Assembly (NCBI GenBank): GCA_019313505.1
Contig: JAFDBA010000026.1
Location: 1-17,432, forward strand
Length of the DNA stretch: 17,432 bases
Source of the DNA: Deltaproteobacteria bacterium
GTDB taxonomy: Bacteria; Desulfobacterota; Desulfobacteria; Desulfobacterales; UBA11574
Direction: 5' to 3'
Shown: positions 12,971 through 17,432 of the stretch, piece after piece
How the letters are laid out: every line of letters begins with the position of its first letter
Position numbering within the stretch: position 1 is the first letter of the stretch
Program-made: the position numbers and the translations under genes
Notes under the pieces: model-generated
The model's database searches: none
Seen by the model: only the letters and a program-made list of their open reading frames with translations
What the model was told of the DNA's origin: nothing

Positions 12971-13000
12971 ACCTTTGAAAAATGTTCGATTTTCAAAGGT
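12971..13000. other. Perfect 11-bp hairpin between rpsC and rplP
   Basis: ACCTTTGAAAA (12971-12981) and TTTTCAAAGGT (12990-13000) form a perfect 11-bp stem around an 8-base loop. Beyond one mismatch, two more pairs are possible. On the minus strand it ends 25 bases before the rplP ATG. No T run follows, so it is not a simple terminator; an RNA processing site, attenuator or repeat remnant are possible. Confidence 0.65.
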
Positions 13001-13058
13001 CTCCTCATTATTAATATCAATTTAGATAAACTTTAAAAAATCTTTTACTAGTGGCAAC

Positions 13059-13709
13059 TTAAATATCGATCTTTTCCGAATCCTTTTTTAAAATCTCACC
13101 TTTAAAAATAAATACCTTGATACCGATTATTCCATATGTTGTACGAGCATCAATGAAACCGTAGTCTATATCAGCTCTTAAGGTATGCAAAGGTATGCGG
13201 CCCTCTCTATACTGTTCGGTTCTCGCCATTTCGGCACCCCCCAGACGACCTGAACAGATAACCTTTACTCCTTCGGCCCCAAAACGCATGGCTGAAGAAA
13301 TGCCACGCTTCATGGCACGCCTGAATGCAACTCTTCGTACAATCTGAAGGGCAATATTCTCTGCTACAAGCTGGGCATCAAGCTCGGGTTTTCTTACCTC
13401 CTGAATGTCGATAACAACTTCATGGGATACGATCTTTTCGAGCTCTTTCTTGAGCAACGCAATTTCAGATCCCTTTTTACCGATGACAATCCCAGGCCTG
13501 GATGTAAAAATGCGTAGTTTGACACGCTTGGAAGATCTTTCGATTTCAATCTTGGAAATACCTGCATGATAGAGTCTTTTTTTTATAAACTTCCTGATAT
13601 TATAATCTTCCAGGATATAATCAGCATATTTCTTTCCAGCATACCACCGTGATTCCCAGGTTTTAACAATACCTAATCTCAATCCTATAGGATTTACTTT
13701 CTGGCCCAA
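13059..13709 (-). CDS. rpsC: Ribosomal protein S3 (uS3)
   Basis: S3 lies at the mRNA entry channel with S4 and S5. The 216 residues contain the opening MGQKVNPIGLRLGI, a KH domain (about 39-107, with GKKG at 77-80) and the C-terminal S3 domain (SGRLGGAEMARTE, GRIPLHTLRADIDYG). Length and order are normal. It is 14 bp after rplV. Confidence 0.98.
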   Translation of the reverse strand: MGQKVNPIGLRLGIVKTWESRWYAGKKYADYILEDYNIRKFIKKRLYHAGISKIEIERSSKRVKLRIFTSRPGIVIGKKGSEIALLKKELEKIVSHEVVIDIQEVRKPELDAQLVAENIALQIVRRVAFRRAMKRGISSAMRFGAEGVKVICSGRLGGAEMARTEQYREGRIPLHTLRADIDYGFIDARTTYGIIGIKVFIFKGEILKKDSEKIDI

Positions 13710-13723
13710 GCTTTTACCCCCTT

Positions 13724-14071
13724 CTATATCGAATCTTCAGCTAAAATGACTGTAATATGAGCAGTTCTTTTTAATATGCGTGTTCCCCTGCCCCGTGCCC
13801 TTGCCTTGAAACGTTTCAACGTAGGGCCCTGATCCGCGATGATGTTTCGAATAACCAGCGAATCTATGTCGATGCCCATATTTTGATCAGCATTCGCTAC
13901 AGCACTGCGAATAATTTTTTCGACAATATATGCTGCCTTTTGCGGCATAAATTTGAGCATATTCAAACCATCCTCTACCCGCTTCCCCTTCACGGCATCA
14001 ACCATCATGCGAACTTTCTGAGGAGAAATGCGTACATGTCTTAATACGGCTCTAACTTCCATTACAGACAC
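13724..14071 (-). CDS. rplV: Ribosomal protein L22 (uL22)
   Basis: L22 lines the exit tunnel through a long beta-hairpin that macrolides and stalling peptides sense. The 115 residues include VRISPQKVRMMVDAVKGKR, NADQNMGID, and the hairpin region PTLKRFKARARGRGTRI. It is 17 bp after rpsS. Confidence 0.98.
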   Translation of the reverse strand: MSVMEVRAVLRHVRISPQKVRMMVDAVKGKRVEDGLNMLKFMPQKAAYIVEKIIRSAVANADQNMGIDIDSLVIRNIIADQGPTLKRFKARARGRGTRILKRTAHITVILAEDSI

Positions 14072-14088
14072 TTCCTTTTCTGACGACC

Positions 14089-14367
14089 TTACCTCACCCT
14101 TGATTTCTTATCTGCAGCATGACCATAATACGTCCGGGTCGGTGAAAATTCACCCAGCTTATGCCCCACCATGTCTTCCGATATAAATACAGGAATGAAC
14201 TTTCTTCCATTATGAACTGCCAGTGTAATACCAACCATTTCGGGCACAATTGTCGACCTTCTAGACCAGGTTTTGACAACTCTGTTGCTCCGAGTCTCCT
14301 GGGCTATAAGCACTTTCTTTAATAGCTTCGAATCAACAAAAGGACCTTTTTTCAACGACCGTGGCAT
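14089..14367 (-). CDS. rpsS: Ribosomal protein S19 (uS19)
   Basis: S19 is a small-subunit head protein that contacts S13 and the A-site tRNA region. The 92 residues start MPRSLKKGPFVDSKLLKKV and carry SRRSTIVPEMVG, NGRKFIPVFISEDMVGHKLGEF and the ending THE-type segment TRTYYGHAADKKSRVR. It follows rplB after 11 bp. Confidence 0.98.
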   Translation of the reverse strand: MPRSLKKGPFVDSKLLKKVLIAQETRSNRVVKTWSRRSTIVPEMVGITLAVHNGRKFIPVFISEDMVGHKLGEFSPTRTYYGHAADKKSRVR

Positions 14368-14378
14368 AACTTCTCCTG

Positions 14379-15206
14379 CTATTTCTTTGTACGCTTTTTG
14401 ACTATTAACCGGGAACTTTTCCTTTTTCTGCGGGTCTTAAAACCTTTTGAAGGAACACCCCACGGACTGCATGGGTGTCGTCCGCCAGAAGATCTCCCCT
14501 CACCGCCGCCCATTGGATGGTCAACCGGATTCATGGCAACACCTCTAACCTTAGGCCGCCTACCAAGCCAACGCTTACGCCCTGCTTTCCCCAAAGATAT
14601 ATTCTCATGAAGCACATTCCCGAGTTGGCCAATAGTGGCCATGCAATTTAAAAGTACCATTCGAACTTCACCGGATGGAAGCTTTATCAGGGCATAACGA
14701 TCTTCCTTTGCCATCAACTGGGCAAATGTTCCGGCGCTCCTGACAATCTGCCCACCTTTCCCAATACGTAGTTCGATATTATGAATATGCGTACCCAGTG
14801 GGATATTTCTCAACATCAGCGTATTGCCAGGCTTAATATCTGCTTCAGGTCCTGAAATCACGGTATCACCGATCTTAAGATTAACCGGAGCCAGGATATA
14901 CCGCTTTTCGCCATCCGCATAATGCAAAAGAGCAATTCTTGCAGACCGATTCGGATCATACTCTATTGTGGCAACCATTGCAGGGATTCCTATTTTATCT
15001 CTTTTAAAATCGACAATCCTGTAATGCCGCTTACTTCCACCCCCACGATGCCTGCATGTAATACGACCGTGGACATTACGGCCGCCTGTTTTCTTAATAA
15101 CCCTTAGCAGGCTCTTTTCAGGGGTAGTACTTGTAATCTCATCAAACGTTAAATATGATTGGGAACGCCTCCCTGGAGATGTAGCTTTTACTTTTTTTAC
15201 ACCCAT
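14379..15206 (-). CDS. rplB: Ribosomal protein L2 (uL2)
   Basis: L2 is one of the largest and most conserved ribosomal proteins, needed for subunit association and peptidyl transferase function. The 275 residues include the CRHRGGGSKRHYRIVDFKRD segment and the C-terminal GVAMNPVDHPMGGGEG. His230 in that motif corresponds to the functionally important His229 of E. coli. Length is normal. It lies 11 bp after rplW. Confidence 0.99.
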   Translation of the reverse strand: MGVKKVKATSPGRRSQSYLTFDEITSTTPEKSLLRVIKKTGGRNVHGRITCRHRGGGSKRHYRIVDFKRDKIGIPAMVATIEYDPNRSARIALLHYADGEKRYILAPVNLKIGDTVISGPEADIKPGNTLMLRNIPLGTHIHNIELRIGKGGQIVRSAGTFAQLMAKEDRYALIKLPSGEVRMVLLNCMATIGQLGNVLHENISLGKAGRKRWLGRRPKVRGVAMNPVDHPMGGGEGRSSGGRHPCSPWGVPSKGFKTRRKRKSSRLIVKKRTKK

Positions 15207-15217
15207 GATATTCCCCT

Positions 15218-15505
15218 TTAAGCTCCTTCAAAAAAATCTATACGTTCACCAGGCATCAATTTAACGACCGCTTTCTTCCAGTTCCGGCGCTTTCCCACAA
15301 TCCGGCCTCTTTGTTTGGTCTTACCTTTAACCTGCATTGTCCTTACAGTAGCAACATTTACATTAAAAATATTTTCGATAGCCCTTTTAATTTCAACCCT
15401 ATTCGCATTACGGTCTACCTCGAATGTCATCTGGTTGTAATCCTCTTTCTGAATACTGGTCTTTTCAGTAATCAAGGGACGCTTAACAATATCATACGGA
15501 TTCAT
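15218..15505 (-). CDS. rplW: Ribosomal protein L23 (uL23)
   Basis: L23 sits at the tunnel exit and is the docking site for trigger factor and SRP. The 95 residues show DIVKRPLITEKTS at the start and the EIKRAIENIFNVNVATVRTM core, then the GKRRNWKKAVVKL strand. Its ATG overlaps the rplD stop codon by 4 bp (ATGA), indicating coupled translation. Confidence 0.97.
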   Translation of the reverse strand: MNPYDIVKRPLITEKTSIQKEDYNQMTFEVDRNANRVEIKRAIENIFNVNVATVRTMQVKGKTKQRGRIVGKRRNWKKAVVKLMPGERIDFFEGA

Positions 15506-16125
15506 TCGAGCAGTCTCCCTTCAATACTCTTTATCGAAGACTCAAGCAAAACTACATTCTTGTATTTAAGAATGTCATATACATTCAACCCTTCGACTCT
15601 CAACACTTTTGTTTGGGGAACGTTCCTGGCTGAAAGCTCCAGATTTTTATTCTCTTTATCGGTTATGATTAATACGTTTTTCATGTCTAATGCACCCATA
15701 ACCTTAACGAATTCCCTGGTCTTAATTTCATCAATTTCAAACTCGTCAAGCACAACAAGTTTTTCTGTCTGCAATTTACTGCTCAAAGCCATTTTAAGGG
15801 CCAGCTTTCTAACTTTTTTTGGAACCTTGTATGCATATGATCGGGGATCAGGACCAAAAGTAGAGCCTCCTCCTCTTAAAAGTGGTGATTTAATATCACC
15901 CCTACGAGCACGTCCTGTTCCTTTCTGTCTGAAAAGTTTTCTACCGCTACCTTTGACATCACTTCGATGTTTTACAGCCGCAGAACCGGAACGTCTTTTT
16001 GCAAGTTGCATCGTCACAACTTCATGCAATATACTCCCTTTAACGGGTATATTGAATATGGTGTCCACAAGATCGGTCTGTGAAACTTTTTCTGCCTTAC
16101 TGTTTATTACGTCTACAACAGCCAT
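15502..16125 (-). CDS. rplD: Ribosomal protein L4 (uL4)
   Basis: L4 reaches the exit tunnel with a long loop and, in E. coli, also represses the S10 operon. The 207 residues contain the basic tunnel loop (about 57-90, GSGRKLFRQKGTGRARRGD and GGGSTFGPDPRSY) and the globular part with ALDMKNVLIITD. Whether it regulates this operon cannot be judged, because the leader lies outside the window. It follows rplC after 18 bp. Confidence 0.98.
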   Translation of the reverse strand: MAVVDVINSKAEKVSQTDLVDTIFNIPVKGSILHEVVTMQLAKRRSGSAAVKHRSDVKGSGRKLFRQKGTGRARRGDIKSPLLRGGGSTFGPDPRSYAYKVPKKVRKLALKMALSSKLQTEKLVVLDEFEIDEIKTREFVKVMGALDMKNVLIITDKENKNLELSARNVPQTKVLRVEGLNVYDILKYKNVVLLESSIKSIEGRLLE

Positions 16126-16143
16126 AATAACGTCTCAGAAATT

Positions 16144-16776
16144 CTATTTTTTAAATTTGAGTTTTTTGATTTCAACCAAACCATATCCGGATCCTGGAAC
16201 AGCACCTTTTATCAGCACAAGGTTTTGTTCCGGCCTGATATCGACTATTTCCAGATTTCGAACCGTTTTACGGTTATTCCCATACTGGCCGGGCATTTTC
16301 TTGCCTTTGATAACTTTTGCGGGCCAGGCACTGCAACCTATGGACCCGGGTATTCTATGGCTGTGACTACCATGGGTTTTCTTGCCGCCATGAAATCCGT
16401 GCCGCTTAATTACACCCGTAAAACCCCGTCCTTTGGTAGTACCGCTAACATCAACACGTTCTCCGATAGTGAACAGATCCAGATTTACTGTTTGGCCAAG
16501 TTTATATTCGCTGGAATCATCCACGGGGACTTCACGCAGGAATTCAAAACACCCTGCCCCGCTTTTTTTAAAATGCCCCTGCATCGGTTTGTTAATACGA
16601 GACTTTTTCTTCTCACCAAAGCCCAGCTGGATTGCACTATATCCATCAGAAGACATATTCTTTATCTGGGTAACCACACACGGGCCGGCTTGAACAACCG
16701 TTACCGGTATATATTTACCATCAGAGGTAAACATTGCCGTCATTCCCAATTTTTTACCTATCAGTCCTTTACACAT
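16144..16776 (-). CDS. rplC: Ribosomal protein L3 (uL3)
   Basis: L3 starts assembly of the 23S rRNA 3' domain and reaches the peptidyl transferase centre. The 210 residues start MCKGLIGKKLGMTAMF and include GTTKGRGFTGVIKRHGF and the loop KGKKMPGQYG. Gln164 in the loop is where PrmB would methylate, by analogy with E. coli. The closest ribosome binding match, AAGGA, is about 15 bases before the ATG, which is rather far. The 150-bp spacer after rpsJ is unusually long for this junction. Confidence 0.98.
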   Translation of the reverse strand: MCKGLIGKKLGMTAMFTSDGKYIPVTVVQAGPCVVTQIKNMSSDGYSAIQLGFGEKKKSRINKPMQGHFKKSGAGCFEFLREVPVDDSSEYKLGQTVNLDLFTIGERVDVSGTTKGRGFTGVIKRHGFHGGKKTHGSHSHRIPGSIGCSAWPAKVIKGKKMPGQYGNNRKTVRNLEIVDIRPEQNLVLIKGAVPGSGYGLVEIKKLKFKK

Positions 16777-16883
16777 TATACTTTTATTCTATCCTTTTTG
16801 GTAAATTCATAGAATGTAGAATTCATCAACTTTTATCAATCTTATTTGGCTATAACCAGATGACTTAATGTTTTGGAAATTAT

Positions 16884-16903
16884 ATCCCGCTATATAACGG
16901 GAT
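16884..16903. other. Near-perfect 20-bp palindrome in the rpsJ–rplC spacer
   Basis: ATCCCG and CGGGAT enclose CTATATAA. In the minus-strand RNA, extra G-U and A-U pairs extend the stem. No T run follows, so it is not a standard terminator. Directly beside it is GAGCAAAGCAA (16904-16914), an 11-base word also found at 4670-4680 in the rpsK–rpsD spacer. Confidence 0.5.
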
Positions 16904-16926
16904 GAGCAAAGCAAACTAAGTTCGTA

Positions 16927-17238
16927 CTACAATTTTATCTCTACATCTACACCAGGAGAAAGATCTAGTTTCATCAAAGCATCAACTGTTTGCTGAGTCG
17001 GCTCCAGAATATCTAAAAGCCGTTTATGTGTCCTTATTTCAAACTGTTCTCGAGATTTTTTATCAACATGGGGAGACCGCAGAACACAATACTTATTGAT
17101 TCTTGTTGGAAGAGGTATCGGCCCAACAACTTTTGCTCCTGTTTTATTGGCCGTATCTACAATATCTCCTGCGGATTGATCCAGAAGCTTATGATCATAT
17201 GCCTTGAGCCTGATCCTGATTTTAGTATTCATTATCAT
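16927..17238 (-). CDS. rpsJ: Ribosomal protein S10 (uS10, NusE)
   Basis: S10 is a small-subunit head protein and also the NusE factor that pairs with NusB in antitermination and links RNA polymerase to the ribosome. The 103 residues include the conserved GPIPLPTR (39-46) and SREQFEIRTHKRLLDI. The first of two close ATG codons is chosen because GAG of AGAGAAAG lies 12 bases upstream; the second (two codons later) would be farther away. It lies 16 bp after tuf and opens the S10 gene order. Confidence 0.97.
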   Translation of the reverse strand: MIMNTKIRIRLKAYDHKLLDQSAGDIVDTANKTGAKVVGPIPLPTRINKYCVLRSPHVDKKSREQFEIRTHKRLLDILEPTQQTVDALMKLDLSPGVDVEIKL

Positions 17239-17254
17239 TTGTTAATCTTTCTCT

Positions 17255-17432
17255 TTATTCGATAATTTCACTTACAACACCTGCGCCTACCGTCCGTCCG
17301 CCTTCCCTGATTGCAAATCTTAATTCTTTTTCCATGGCTATCGGCGTTATAAGCTCCGCACTAATTGTCACATTGTCACCGGGCATTATCATCTCTACAC
17401 CTTCCGGTAACATCAAATTGCCGGTAACATCC
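17255..17432 (-). CDS. tuf: Elongation factor Tu, C-terminal end (partial)
   Basis: EF-Tu delivers aminoacyl-tRNA to the ribosome as a GTP complex. Only the last 58 residues are in the window, since the gene runs off the right edge. They match domain 3: LPEGVEMIMPGDNVTISAEL, ITPIAMEKELRFAIREGGRT and the ending VGAGVVSEIIE. It is read in the same direction as rpsJ and 16 bp before it, so the two are probably cotranscribed. The start, and any promoter, lie beyond 17432. Confidence 0.97.
   Translation of the reverse strand, partial: DVTGNLMLPEGVEMIMPGDNVTISAELITPIAMEKELRFAIREGGRTVGAGVVSEIIE

Noticed and set aside
15311..16366. A 351-codon open frame on the plus strand
   Set aside because: It is fully antisense to rplW, rplD and rplC, which are certain, and its translation has no recognisable domain.
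16884..16903. Palindrome considered as a transcription terminator after rpsJ
   Set aside because: No T run follows in the direction of transcription, and the cluster must be read through here.

Overview
This window holds the end of a tuf gene followed by a complete, merged S10–spc–alpha ribosomal protein cluster. All of it is read from the minus strand, from 17432 down to about 2128. Beyond the cluster's terminator, on the same strand, lie a short secreted-protein gene, a cyclic di-GMP class I (GEMM) riboswitch with its own terminator, and a PAS/PAS/HisKA sensor gene. I found no convincing plus-strand gene.

The organism is a bacterium, most likely of the Desulfobacterota, with Desulfobacterales my best guess. 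This is inference from four things: the protein sequences, the short PAS protein that ends just after its histidine box, the GEMM riboswitch, and spacers filled with seven-base repeats and long imperfect palindromes. No single marker in the window proves it.

Layout in transcription order: tuf (3' end), rpsJ, rplC, rplD, rplW, rplB, rpsS, rplV, rpsC, rplP, rpmC, rpsQ; then rplN, rplX, rplE, rpsN, rpsH, rplF, rplR, rpsE, rpmD, rplO, secY, infA, rpmJ; then rpsM, rpsK, rpsD, rpoA, rplQ and a strong terminator at 2070-2100. The adk and map genes often found between secY and infA are absent. Together the genes supply ribosomal proteins of both subunits, the SecY translocon channel, initiation factor IF-1 and the RNA polymerase alpha subunit. 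Several reading frames extend upstream of the real start into repeat DNA (rplN, rpsQ, rplX, rpsH, rplO); starts were reset using family length and Shine-Dalgarno position.

The unusual part is between the genes. Some junctions are tight (rplD/rplW, rplP/rpmC, rpmD/rplO, rplO/secY), but eleven spacers are 86-190 bp long. At least six hold degenerate tandem heptads, usually starting right at the upstream stop codon. The rpsQ–rplN spacer holds a 125-bp imperfect palindrome whose end sequence recurs as a short hairpin behind the sensor gene. Two other spacers hold clean hairpins. Other points of interest are the riboswitch-controlled sensor lacking an ATPase domain and a 94-residue Lys/Glu tail on L17.
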